This document shows, one piece after another, positions 5,581 through 11,573 of a DNA stretch of 11,573 nt; within the stretch, counting starts at the first letter, position 1, and every line of letters starts with the position of its first letter. The stretch is from positions 1-11,573 of the forward strand of contig JANWHJ010000025.1 in the NCBI GenBank assembly GCA_025450475.1, in the 5' to 3' direction. The notes beneath the pieces are model-generated. The model was not told the origin of the DNA and ran no database searches. It saw nothing but the letters and a program-made list of their open reading frames with translations. This DNA is from Nitrososphaera sp. (GTDB lineage Archaea; Thermoproteota; Nitrososphaeria; Nitrososphaerales; Nitrososphaeraceae). Position numbers and translations under genes: made by a program.

Positions 5581-5584
5581 CTAT

Positions 5585-5782
5585 ATGTTCAAGAAACATG
5601 AATGCGAGAGATGCGGGAGCAAGTTCAGCAAGGTAGAGGAATTAATGCATCACAAACAGGTGACGCACGAGCAAGAACTTTACATGTGCAACGAATGCAA
5701 CGTAGGCTTCGAAGGGATGGAGCAAATGCGTGACCACGCAAAGAAATTTCATTCGTACAACAGGATGAAAGGAAAAACCTAG
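5585..5782 (+). CDS. Two-finger C2H2 zinc-finger protein (65 aa)
   Basis: The 65-aa product consists almost wholly of two classical C2H2 fingers. Finger 1 is C7-x2-C10-x12-H23-x4-H28 with core F14/L20; finger 2 is C35-x2-C38-x12-H51-x4-H56 with core F42/M48. A six-residue linker EQELYM separates them, about the length of linkers in eukaryotic finger arrays. A lysine-rich tail follows (SYNRMKGKT). Such proteins usually bind DNA, RNA or a protein; the sequence does not say which. ATG 5585 is fixed by the Shine-Dalgarno 7 nt upstream. The frame stays open further 5' as far as about 5054, but that part only shadows the zinc-ribbon gene. The gene is second in the zinc-ribbon operon. Its TAG overlaps the rpoP stop codon on the other strand. 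Confidence 0.82.
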   Translation: MFKKHECERCGSKFSKVEELMHHKQVTHEQELYMCNECNVGFEGMEQMRDHAKKFHSYNRMKGKT

Positions 5783-5949
5783 ATAGCTTTTAGTTGTTTT
5801 ACTATTGGAGGTCTTGCTTTCCGAAATACTCTGAATCCGCAAATGCACTTTATCTCGGGCAACCTAGCCAGTTCTTCGACTGTCACAGGGGTGCCGCAGC
5901 GCATGCATTCGTAGGTAACATTGCCGCCGCTGTCGGAAGCTGCTGCCAT
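5779..5949 (-). CDS. rpoP: DNA-directed RNA polymerase subunit P (Rpo12/Rpb12-like)
   Basis: The 56-aa protein matches archaeal RNA polymerase subunit P. It has a zinc knuckle YECMRCG (C15, C18), the segment VEELARLPEIKCICGFRV, and the family's C-terminal RKARPPIVKQLKAI that docks on the polymerase core. Rpo12 is a small zinc-binding subunit helping assemble the Rpo2/Rpo3 side. The second knuckle reads C-I-C-G (C35, C37), one residue shorter than the usual CxxCG. Start: ATG 5949 is preferred because the TATA box CTTAAAAT is centred 29 nt upstream. ATG 5976 would add nine residues but puts its start on the TATA box. The gene follows ppdK by 28 nt, and its promoter overlaps the ppdK stop codon. 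It converges on the C2H2 gene with a shared CTAG. Confidence 0.92.
   Translation of the reverse strand: MAAASDSGGNVTYECMRCGTPVTVEELARLPEIKCICGFRVFRKARPPIVKQLKAI
5787..5803 (+). terminator. T-rich tract after the C2H2 gene, inside rpoP
   Basis: The plus strand reads CTTTTAGTTGTTTTACT just after the C2H2 stop, a plausible U-rich archaeal terminator. It lies within the antisense of the rpoP 3' end. Confidence 0.3.
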
Positions 5950-5974
5950 TCTAGTTCTGGGTCGTTCCGCCCAC

Positions 5975-5982
5975 ATTTTAAG
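5975..5982 (-). promoter_or_regulatory. TATA box for rpoP, overlapping the ppdK stop codon
   Basis: On the minus strand the box reads CTTAAAAT and includes the TAA of ppdK. Its centre is 29 nt before ATG 5949. It separates rpoP from ppdK transcriptionally and decides the rpoP start. Confidence 0.6.
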
Positions 5983-8659
5983 CTATAGTAGAATGCTGCT
6001 GGATGTGCTTGTTCTGCCTGATGGCGGACTGCGCCGCCGCGAGTATGGCGATTGGTATCCTATGAGACGAGGCGCTGACGTAGTCGAGGCCGGCTGTACT
6101 GCAAAACTCTATCGAACGAGGGTCGCCACCGTGCTCGCCGCAAATCCCTATTTCAATGTCCTTTTTCACCCCCCTCGCCAGGTCAATTGCCATCTTCATC
6201 AATCTGCCCACGCCTTTAGTGTCGATGCTCTGGAAGGGGTTTACATTCACTATGCCCTTTTCAAGATAGAAAGGGAGGAACTTGCCCTCGGCGTCCTCCC
6301 TGCTGAAGCTGAAGGTGGCCTGCGTCAAGTCGTTCGTACCAAAACTTATGAAATCCACGAGATGAGCGATATCGTCAGCCACAAGGCACGCGCGGACCAC
6401 TTCGATCATGCTACCAAACTTAATCTTTAGCTTTATCCTGTGTCTGTGCTCCACTTCTCGTTTGACCGACTCGAATATCTGCCGGACGGCCGCCAGCTCC
6501 TCAACCAATCCTACCTGGGGTACCATTATCTGGGGCTCCACTGCTACGCCTTCCTTTGTAAGCTCGGCAGCTGCTTCGCACACCGACCTTATCTGGGTCT
6601 CGTAGATCTCGGGGAAAGAGATCCCCATTCTCACTCCCCTGTGCCCCAGCATCGGGTTTATTTCCGACAGCTCGTGCACGCGATGAAGCACCTTTTCAAT
6701 GCGCGCGATTTCGCCAGCCCTGCCGCCGCCTGACTTTAGTTCAAAGATTTTTTGCATCAGGTCTTCCTCCTTTGGCAGGAACTCGTGCAGTGGTGGGTCA
6801 AGTAGCCGGATGGTGACTGGTAGGCCGCGCATCTCCTCCAGGATCGCCTTGAAATCAGATCGCTGCAAGGGTTCGAGCTCTGCAAGCGCCTTCCTACGCT
6901 CGTCCTCGTTTTCCGCCATTATCATGTTGACAAACTGTAGGAGCCTGTCGTGTTGGTTGAACATACGCTCAGTCCTGCAAAGCCCGATCCCTTCCGCGCC
7001 ATACTTGCCCGCGAGGGTTGCACTCGCCACCGTGTCCGCGTTTGCTCTTATCTTCATGCCTTTCATTTCCGATGACCACTGCAAGAGCTCCTTGAATTCT
7101 GACGTGATTTCCGGCTCTACGGTCGCCACTTCGCCGGAATAGACCCTACCTGTCGAGCCATCAATCGTTATTTTCTGCCCTTCGCTTATCGCTTTTTTGC
7201 CTTCAACGCCAAAACTTCTTCCCTCAAAGTCGATTTCTATCTGCGAGCAGCCTACTACACAGGGCTTGCCCATGCCGCGGGCAACCACCGCTGCATGAGA
7301 AGTCTTGCCGCCGCGGCTGGTCAATATCCCGGCTGAATGGAAGAACGCCGGCACGTCGTCCGGTTTTGTGTCTTCCCGCACCAAGATCACTTTTTCACCC
7401 GATTTGCCAAACGCCTCCGCTCGGGCTACGTCAAATATCGCGATTCCAGTAGCCGCGCCTGGTGAAGCACCTACTCCTGTCGCGATAGCCCTATGTTTTG
7501 CGTGCGTGTCTATTCGGCGGTAGAGTATCTGTTCAAGGGCTTCAGGGTCGATACGCTCTAGCGCCGCGGTCTTGCTGATGAGCCCTTCATGGTAAAGATC
7601 TATCGAAGTCTTTACCGCCGCAACCGCGTTCATCTTGGCGGCCCTCGTCTGCAAAATATAGAGCCGTTTTTTTTCGACGGTGAACTCTAGATCCTGAGGT
7701 TCCTTGAAGTGGTTTTCCAGCTTTTCGCATACCTCAAGCAGCTGCCTATAGACATCTGGCATTTCGCTGATAAGGGAATCGATGTGATTGGGAGTCGTCT
7801 TCCCCGATACCACGTCTTCTCCCTGCGCGTTCACTAGATAGTCGCCATATAGCCTCTTGTCGCCATTCTCCGGATCGCGGGTGAACACAACGCCGGTGCA
7901 ACTGTCGGGTCCCATGTTGCCAAAGACCATTGCGACTATTGTTACTGCGGTGCCACCGGCCATGTCCGGCCCGATATTGTATTGCTTCCGGTATTCCACG
8001 GAGCGCTTACCCATCCAGGATCGGAAAACTGCGTCGATGGCTAGTTCTAGCTGCTTGTACGGATCTGCAGGAAATTTCCTGCCAGAGTCTTCGCAGAGCG
8101 ACATGAATGATTTCGCGATGTCCTTGACAACCTTTGCGCTTGACAAATCCTTCCCAGCTAGCATGGCATCAAATTTCCGATCGTCTATCCCAAGCACAAT
8201 TTTGCCGTACATCTGGACAAATCTGCGGTATGCATCCCACGCAAATCTCTGGTCCTTGCTCTGCCTTGCTATGCCGTCGACTGTTTCGTCGTTGAGTCCG
8301 AGGTTGAGGATCGTGTCCATCATACCAGGCATCGACACTGGCGCGCCGGAACGCACCGACACTAAGAGCGGGTTTTTTGGGTCGCCGAATTTCTTGCCTG
8401 TTGCACTTTCAAGTCGCCTTATTGACTTGCGCACTTCGTCCATCAAGCCATCGGGAAGCCGCCTCCCCGCTTCATAGAATTTTTCGCAAATCTCTGTGGT
8501 AATTATGAATCCTGGCGGGACAGGCAAGCCAAGCCTAGTCATTTCCGCAAGTCCAGCACCTTTGCCGCCAAGCAACATCTTATTCCGGCCGTCTGCTTCG
8601 TCGAAAAAGTAGATCGGCTTGACAGTGGCAGGTGCTTTGCCAAAACCTTCCTCTGACAT
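5978..8659 (-). CDS. ppdK: Pyruvate, phosphate dikinase
   Basis: This 893-aa enzyme interconverts pyruvate + ATP + Pi with phosphoenolpyruvate + AMP + PPi; in an autotroph it mainly supplies PEP for gluconeogenesis. The three domains are in order. The N-terminal ATP-grasp (about 1-350) has GGKGAGLAEM at 31-40 and VSVRSGAPVSMPGMMDT. The swivelling phosphohistidine domain has GGKTSHAAVVARGMGKP with catalytic H455. The C-terminal PEP/pyruvate barrel has FGTNDLTQ (G774-D777) and CGEHGGDP with catalytic C840. Length is normal for PPDK and longer than PEP synthase; the C-terminal motifs match PPDK. The residue three before the catalytic His is K, where PPDKs usually have M. ATG 8659 is followed at once by the family's N-terminus; a TATA box 29-36 nt upstream gives a short leader. 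It is divergent from the TRIC-family gene. Confidence 0.97.
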   Translation of the reverse strand: MSEEGFGKAPATVKPIYFFDEADGRNKMLLGGKGAGLAEMTRLGLPVPPGFIITTEICEKFYEAGRRLPDGLMDEVRKSIRRLESATGKKFGDPKNPLLVSVRSGAPVSMPGMMDTILNLGLNDETVDGIARQSKDQRFAWDAYRRFVQMYGKIVLGIDDRKFDAMLAGKDLSSAKVVKDIAKSFMSLCEDSGRKFPADPYKQLELAIDAVFRSWMGKRSVEYRKQYNIGPDMAGGTAVTIVAMVFGNMGPDSCTGVVFTRDPENGDKRLYGDYLVNAQGEDVVSGKTTPNHIDSLISEMPDVYRQLLEVCEKLENHFKEPQDLEFTVEKKRLYILQTRAAKMNAVAAVKTSIDLYHEGLISKTAALERIDPEALEQILYRRIDTHAKHRAIATGVGASPGAATGIAIFDVARAEAFGKSGEKVILVREDTKPDDVPAFFHSAGILTSRGGKTSHAAVVARGMGKPCVVGCSQIEIDFEGRSFGVEGKKAISEGQKITIDGSTGRVYSGEVATVEPEITSEFKELLQWSSEMKGMKIRANADTVASATLAGKYGAEGIGLCRTERMFNQHDRLLQFVNMIMAENEDERRKALAELEPLQRSDFKAILEEMRGLPVTIRLLDPPLHEFLPKEEDLMQKIFELKSGGGRAGEIARIEKVLHRVHELSEINPMLGHRGVRMGISFPEIYETQIRSVCEAAAELTKEGVAVEPQIMVPQVGLVEELAAVRQIFESVKREVEHRHRIKLKIKFGSMIEVVRACLVADDIAHLVDFISFGTNDLTQATFSFSREDAEGKFLPFYLEKGIVNVNPFQSIDTKGVGRLMKMAIDLARGVKKDIEIGICGEHGGDPRSIEFCSTAGLDYVSASSHRIPIAILAAAQSAIRQNKHIQQHSTIA

Positions 8660-8687
8660 ACGAGATGATGATTAACTCTTCCGCTAG

Positions 8688-8695
8688 TTTAAAAT
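8688..8695 (-). promoter_or_regulatory. TATA box for ppdK
   Basis: On the minus strand the box reads ATTTTAAA, centred about 32 nt before ATG 8659, predicting a leader of about 5 nt. Confidence 0.55.
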
Positions 8696-8735
8696 GTTGT
8701 GTGCGATCACCGATAATTTCAAATCTTTGAACCCG

Positions 8736-8743
8736 TTCTTAAG
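8736..8743 (+). promoter_or_regulatory. TATA-like box for the TRIC-family gene
   Basis: TTCTTAAG is a weak match centred about 32 nt before ATG 8772. It is the best candidate in the 112-bp divergent interval shared with ppdK. Confidence 0.35.
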
Positions 8744-8771
8744 ATGGGCTTCAACTTGCTCGCGTCACCCG

Positions 8772-9410
8772 ATGATTTCAATGTCTGACATCTTGCCAGT
8801 TCAGCATCTTATGCAAATCCTAGACCTCTTTGGCACAATGGCGTTTGCGGTGACCGGCGCTTTTAAGGCGATAGAGCACAAGTCCGACATTGTCGGGATA
8901 GTCATACTTGCTACCATAACGGGAGTAGCTGGAGGAGTAATCCGCGATCTTGTATTTGGCAGCATGCCACCGCTTGCAATAGTCAATCCGCTTTATATAA
9001 TAATCACAGTGGTGGCAGGCGTTGCGATATTTTTCCTTTATCGCGCACTTAAAAAGCACTGGAACTTGTTCTTAAAGTTTGACGCGATTGGGCTTGGCGT
9101 GTTCACGATAATTGGCGCGACCTTTGCGTACAACATCTTTGGACTGAACTTTCTCACAATGGCGTTTGCAGGAGTCCTTACAGCTGTCGGCGGGGGCATC
9201 CTTCGCGACGTGTTTGTAAATGAAGTGCCGATAGTGTTTGTCAAGGAGCTTTATGCGTCAGCAAGCTTTATTGGCGTTGTGATATTTTTCGTACTCTTGT
9301 CCGTCGGCTTGGACCTCAACATTGCTGCCATACCGAGCATTGTCGCGACGACAGCGGTCAGGCTGCTGGCCATCAAATACAACTGGAATCTGCCGTCAGT
9401 AAAGATCTAG
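8772..9410 (+). CDS. TRIC/UPF0126-family membrane protein (putative cation channel)
   Basis: The 212-aa integral membrane protein belongs to the UPF0126 / trimeric intracellular cation channel family, whose characterised prokaryotic members conduct monovalent cations as trimers. It shows the internal duplication of the family: GTMAFAVTGAFKAIE through AGGVIRDLVFG (G54, G55, R58, D59) in the first half, and FTIIGATFAYN through GGGILRDVFVNEVP (G140-G142, R145, D146) in the second. About seven hydrophobic helices are visible, with short loops and no signal peptide. A charged stretch RALKKHW separates the halves. The start is uncertain: ATG 8772 fits the TATA-like box, ATG 8781 would remove three residues, and the longer frame back to 8694 encodes a polar segment unlike the family. 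It is divergent from ppdK; no functional link is visible. Confidence 0.9.
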   Translation: MISMSDILPVQHLMQILDLFGTMAFAVTGAFKAIEHKSDIVGIVILATITGVAGGVIRDLVFGSMPPLAIVNPLYIIITVVAGVAIFFLYRALKKHWNLFLKFDAIGLGVFTIIGATFAYNIFGLNFLTMAFAGVLTAVGGGILRDVFVNEVPIVFVKELYASASFIGVVIFFVLLSVGLDLNIAAIPSIVATTAVRLLAIKYNWNLPSVKI

Positions 9411-9492
9411 TCCGCAAAATCTTCGCTAATTTGTAGGCGCCTAGGGTGAACATGAATGTCACTTGCAGATTTGTTTACGAGCGGAATGCAGA

Positions 9493-10152
9493 TTATTTCA
9501 TGCCGGCCGCGAGATCGGCTATCTTGCCTACCCACGAACTTGCCTTGATTATTCCGCTTGCCACAAGTATGCCGCGAGAGCCCAGCTCCATCGCCTTGAG
9601 GACGTCACCTCGGCCTGTAATGCCTGCGCCGCAGATGACTTTGGAGCGCATTCCGGCTGCCTCTATCGACTTGGTTATGATCGCGGGGTTCTCCTTTGAT
9701 ACAGCTCTTCCGCTCCCAATAAGCTCTGGCGGCTCGATAGCGATGAAATCCGGCTGAAAAGCCGATATTTCCATGACCTCCCATGGCTCTCGCGCGCACA
9801 CTATTGACGTCATGTGCAGGCCGCGTAGGCGCTCCACTAGACTGGCAATCTGCTTCATTTCTATCCGGTGCTCGCTGTGGTTTATCAACGAACCGGATGC
9901 GCCGTAAGACTTGGCGATCTCGGGTACGAAATAGCCCGTGCTAGAGCCCACCTTTTGGTCGTCTACATGCTGACAGATGATTGGTAGTTTGACATTTCTT
10001 GCAACAAGCGCCAGGGCCGGCTGCGTAGGCGCAACCGCTATCTCTACCTTTAGCTTTCTTGCCACTGCCTGCGCGGCCTTTGCGAGCTTGACGACCCTCT
10101 GTCCGGAAACTTCGTCATAGTTTTTGAAATTGATGATTAGGGGTCGCTTCAA
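9493..10152 (-). CDS. tpiA: Triosephosphate isomerase, archaeal type
   Basis: The 219-aa enzyme interconverts dihydroxyacetone phosphate and glyceraldehyde 3-phosphate. Catalytic residues are in place: N8 and K10 in NFKNY, H92 in LINHSEHR, and E140 in FIAIEPPELIGSG. The loop-6 region ends in RAVS, and the phosphate-binding GAGITGRGDV is at 175-184. It is about 30 residues shorter than bacterial and eukaryotic TIMs, as is normal for the archaeal (usually tetrameric) form. The start is TTG 10152, overlapping the fbp stop as TTGA; MKRPLIINFKNY fits the family's N-terminus. It is second in an operon with fbp, whose substrates are the two triose phosphates this enzyme equilibrates. I see only a weak purine stretch upstream (GGAAG), so translation is probably coupled to fbp. 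Confidence 0.96.
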   Translation of the reverse strand: MKRPLIINFKNYDEVSGQRVVKLAKAAQAVARKLKVEIAVAPTQPALALVARNVKLPIICQHVDDQKVGSSTGYFVPEIAKSYGASGSLINHSEHRIEMKQIASLVERLRGLHMTSIVCAREPWEVMEISAFQPDFIAIEPPELIGSGRAVSKENPAIITKSIEAAGMRSKVICGAGITGRGDVLKAMELGSRGILVASGIIKASSWVGKIADLAAGMK

Positions 10153-11297
10153 CGTCTGCTTCCAGCTTTAGTTGTTGACGCCTTGCGCTTGCCGTTCATG
10201 ACGTCTTCGAGGTCGCGGAACTTGCTCCCAAGCTTGCTCATCCTTGCTTCGTAGCCCTTGTTGTATTCCAGCTCATCAGGGACAAGGGTGGCCGGGTGGA
10301 TGAAGCCTTGGTTACGCATTATCATCGCCCGCTTGGCCGCCTGCATCCTCTGGAGGTCCCAGTCGGCGGTTCCAAAGCCGTCATGCGGCCCGGTGAGCTT
10401 GCCGTTGTGCATGCTAAAGAGTAGGCACGAGACGATTGGGATAGAGTAGTTCAGGCTAGCAGCAGAGTTGAGCTTGACTGGCATGAGGGGCATGTGGTGG
10501 CTTCCTCTCGTGTTTCCCGCGACATAGTGGGGCTCGTTGAACGCGCTTCCCGCCTCCTCTGTGGCTGGAAAGTTCTTTTGTGTTCTGACTATTGCAATAG
10601 GGTCGTCCTTGCCGACGTAGGTGCCGGCAATGTTGTGCAGCCTGTCAGTCGACGCAGAAACTATCTGGTCAGAGCCATCAGACGACATCACAGAGTGGAC
10701 TACAAAGCGACCGGGGTACATCAATGCCGCTTCAAGCTCGGCCTTATCCTGCCACATTTTAAGTTCTGCAACTTTGCCGGACATGACATCCATTATGCGG
10801 AAAATGACACCTTCTGCAAGGCGTTCATTTATCAAGAGGCCGGTGTTGCTCCTTGCGTCTACAAACATGCGCCAGAGAGGGAAGTTGAACGCACCCGGCT
10901 CGGTCTTGTCTGCCGCAAATATGCAAAATACTTCGCTTGGACGCTCCTCCATTTCAATTTCTGCAACACCCGGCCCCATTCCCTTGACGTTGCCGGAGAA
11001 CGAATCCTTGAGCAGATCCTGACCGGCACCGTAGAGGCCCTGTTCCTTAGCGGTCTTTGTCCCCTCTGTAAATGCGTCCCATGCCATCTTGTGGATCTTT
11101 TTATCATCAACCCCGCGGGTGTGAGTCATTATGATATGGATGTCGTCGCCGGTGTACCCAATATAATAATCTACAAGCAATCCCTTTGCGTTTCTGGCAA
11201 CAAAGTTCTTGACAGTCTCAAGAAGTTTTTCGCTCGGGCAGGTGTGGCCCCCGATTCCTCCAATGTCGGCCTTGATGGCGCTAAGTGTGATCCGCAT
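10149..11297 (-). CDS. fbp: Fructose-1,6-bisphosphate aldolase/phosphatase (bifunctional, archaeal type)
   Basis: The 382-aa enzyme condenses DHAP and GAP to fructose 1,6-bisphosphate and then removes the 1-phosphate, making gluconeogenesis unidirectional. Metal and substrate ligands of the family are visible: D11 and H18 in KADIGGIGGHTCPS, D51/D52 in YTGDD, Q93 in AGQDLLKDSF, and D130 in FAADKTEPG. YVGKDDP carries Y227, Schiff-base K230 and D231. Downstream are RGSHHMPLMPV and GPHDGFGTADWD. Length and motif order match the family, with numbering one or two lower than in the structurally studied enzymes. The C-terminal 20 residues are basic and low-complexity (KRKASTTKAGSRR). ATG 11297 is supported by a TATA box centred 29 nt upstream (leaderless). 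Its TGA overlaps the TTG start of tpiA. Confidence 0.97.
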   Translation of the reverse strand: MRITLSAIKADIGGIGGHTCPSEKLLETVKNFVARNAKGLLVDYYIGYTGDDIHIIMTHTRGVDDKKIHKMAWDAFTEGTKTAKEQGLYGAGQDLLKDSFSGNVKGMGPGVAEIEMEERPSEVFCIFAADKTEPGAFNFPLWRMFVDARSNTGLLINERLAEGVIFRIMDVMSGKVAELKMWQDKAELEAALMYPGRFVVHSVMSSDGSDQIVSASTDRLHNIAGTYVGKDDPIAIVRTQKNFPATEEAGSAFNEPHYVAGNTRGSHHMPLMPVKLNSAASLNYSIPIVSCLLFSMHNGKLTGPHDGFGTADWDLQRMQAAKRAMIMRNQGFIHPATLVPDELEYNKGYEARMSKLGSKFRDLEDVMNGKRKASTTKAGSRR

Positions 11298-11322
11298 ACC
11301 GAGACAGACTCATGGCTATCGG

Positions 11323-11329
11323 TTTAAAA
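11323..11329 (-). promoter_or_regulatory. TATA box for the fbp-tpiA operon
   Basis: On the minus strand GTTTTAAAC is centred 29 nt before ATG 11297, predicting a leader of at most 2-3 nt. Confidence 0.6.
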
Positions 11330-11410
11330 CTTTTCCGATAACTTGTTAGAGAGGTCTGAAGCTTGAACGTTGAGCTAGAGCTCGCCATTTGCTCCCTGTT
11401 CAAGGCGAAA

Positions 11411-11421
11411 TACAAATAAAG
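11411..11421 (+). promoter_or_regulatory. TATA box for the EF-1A gene
   Basis: TACAAATAAAG is centred 27 nt before ATG 11443, so the EF-1A message should be leaderless. The divergent fbp TATA box is about 80 bp away. The remainder of 11298-11442 holds no gene I can support. Confidence 0.55.
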
Positions 11422-11442
11422 CCCATGGAGCGCTCTTGCTCT

Positions 11443-11573
11443 ATGAGCGCTAGCAAGAAGCCACACATGAACCTCGTGGTAGTAGGTCATGTAGATAATG
11501 GTAAGTCAACTACTGTAGGTCATTTGCTTGTTGATATGGGTGCCATCGATCAGAGGACCATCGATGCATATGC
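11443..11573 (+). CDS. tuf: Translation elongation factor 1-alpha (aEF-1A), 5' end only
   Basis: Forty-three codons are present before the window ends. The N-terminus MSASKKPHMNLVVVGHVDNG, followed by KST, contains the G1/P-loop of a translational GTPase (GxxxxGKS). It continues TTVGHLLVDMGAIDQRTIDA, as in archaeal EF-1A rather than EF-2 or IF2. The factor delivers aminoacyl-tRNA to the ribosomal A site. The residue before the P-loop glycine is N (VDNGKS) where most EF-Tu/EF-1A proteins have H (VDHGKS); from memory this substitution also occurs in other thaumarchaea. ATG 11443 is supported by the TATA box 27 nt upstream. A 7-bp inverted repeat overlaps the start codon. Confidence 0.9.
   Translation, partial: MSASKKPHMNLVVVGHVDNGKSTTVGHLLVDMGAIDQRTIDAY

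Noticed and set aside
5054..5584. Long in-frame extension upstream of the C2H2 gene (242 codons in total)
   Set aside because: It is out of frame with the triple zinc-ribbon gene across the same bases, has low-complexity Ser/Arg/Ala composition, and the C2H2 start is fixed by a Shine-Dalgarno before ATG 5585.
7857..8477. 206-codon plus-strand frame antisense to ppdK
   Set aside because: Opposite strand of the ATP-grasp domain; Ser/Pro-rich translation without any family resemblance.
8694..8771. N-terminal extension of the TRIC-family protein (238-aa version)
   Set aside because: The extra residues are polar and unlike the family N-terminus, which begins just before the first membrane helix, and the candidate promoter lies inside this stretch.
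9434..9443. 10-bp palindrome TAGGCGCCTA between the TRIC-family gene and tpiA
   Set aside because: Lies between convergent genes without a T-run, and 10-bp palindromes are expected by chance; not enough to call a terminator or operator.
10494..11327. 277-codon plus-strand frame antisense to fbp
   Set aside because: Shadow of the strongly conserved fbp gene; the translation has no recognisable domain. Long antisense frames are expected in GC-biased codons.

Overview
The window looks like chromosome from an ammonia-oxidising thaumarchaeon (Nitrososphaerota), probably Nitrososphaera-like given roughly balanced GC in the genes. The archaeal character is clear from a class I lysyl-tRNA synthetase C-terminus, the RNA polymerase subunit P, the bifunctional FBP aldolase/phosphatase, a short archaeal-type triosephosphate isomerase and the start of an aEF-1A with the G1 variant GHVDNGKS. 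Nearly every promoter-proximal gene has a TATA box centred about 25-34 nt before its start codon, so most transcripts should be leaderless or nearly so. Genes inside operons show Shine-Dalgarno sequences or stop/start overlaps instead. Organism assignment is an inference; there is no rRNA in the window. Layout: 1-2630 is a plus-strand run of lysS (3' end only), an unrecognised 153-codon gene, a HAD phosphatase and a DHH phosphoesterase. At 2656-3411 is an SDR oxidoreductase with its own promoter. From 3412 to 4571 is an AT-richer, gene-poor kilobase that holds three very small genes, each with a well-placed TATA box: a 60-aa and a 44-aa zinc-ribbon protein and a 40-aa ribbon-helix-helix-like protein. 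A PII signal protein lies on the minus strand (4577-4921), followed by a 240-bp intergenic region rich in dyads. Then come a triple zinc-ribbon protein and a two-finger C2H2 protein in one operon, which meets rpoP tail to tail with overlapping stop codons. From 5978 to 11297 are pyruvate phosphate dikinase (minus), a TRIC/UPF0126 membrane protein (plus), and a tpiA-fbp operon (minus). The window ends in the 5' end of the EF-1A gene. Function: PPDK makes phosphoenolpyruvate from pyruvate, TIM balances the triose phosphates, and FBP aldolase/phosphatase condenses them and dephosphorylates the product to fructose 6-phosphate. This is the committed gluconeogenic route expected of an autotroph that fixes carbon through acetyl-CoA. 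PII would report nitrogen/energy state. The most unusual part is 3.6-5.8 kb, where small zinc proteins and a putative DNA-binding peptide are concentrated. No mobile element, CRISPR array, tRNA or rRNA was found.
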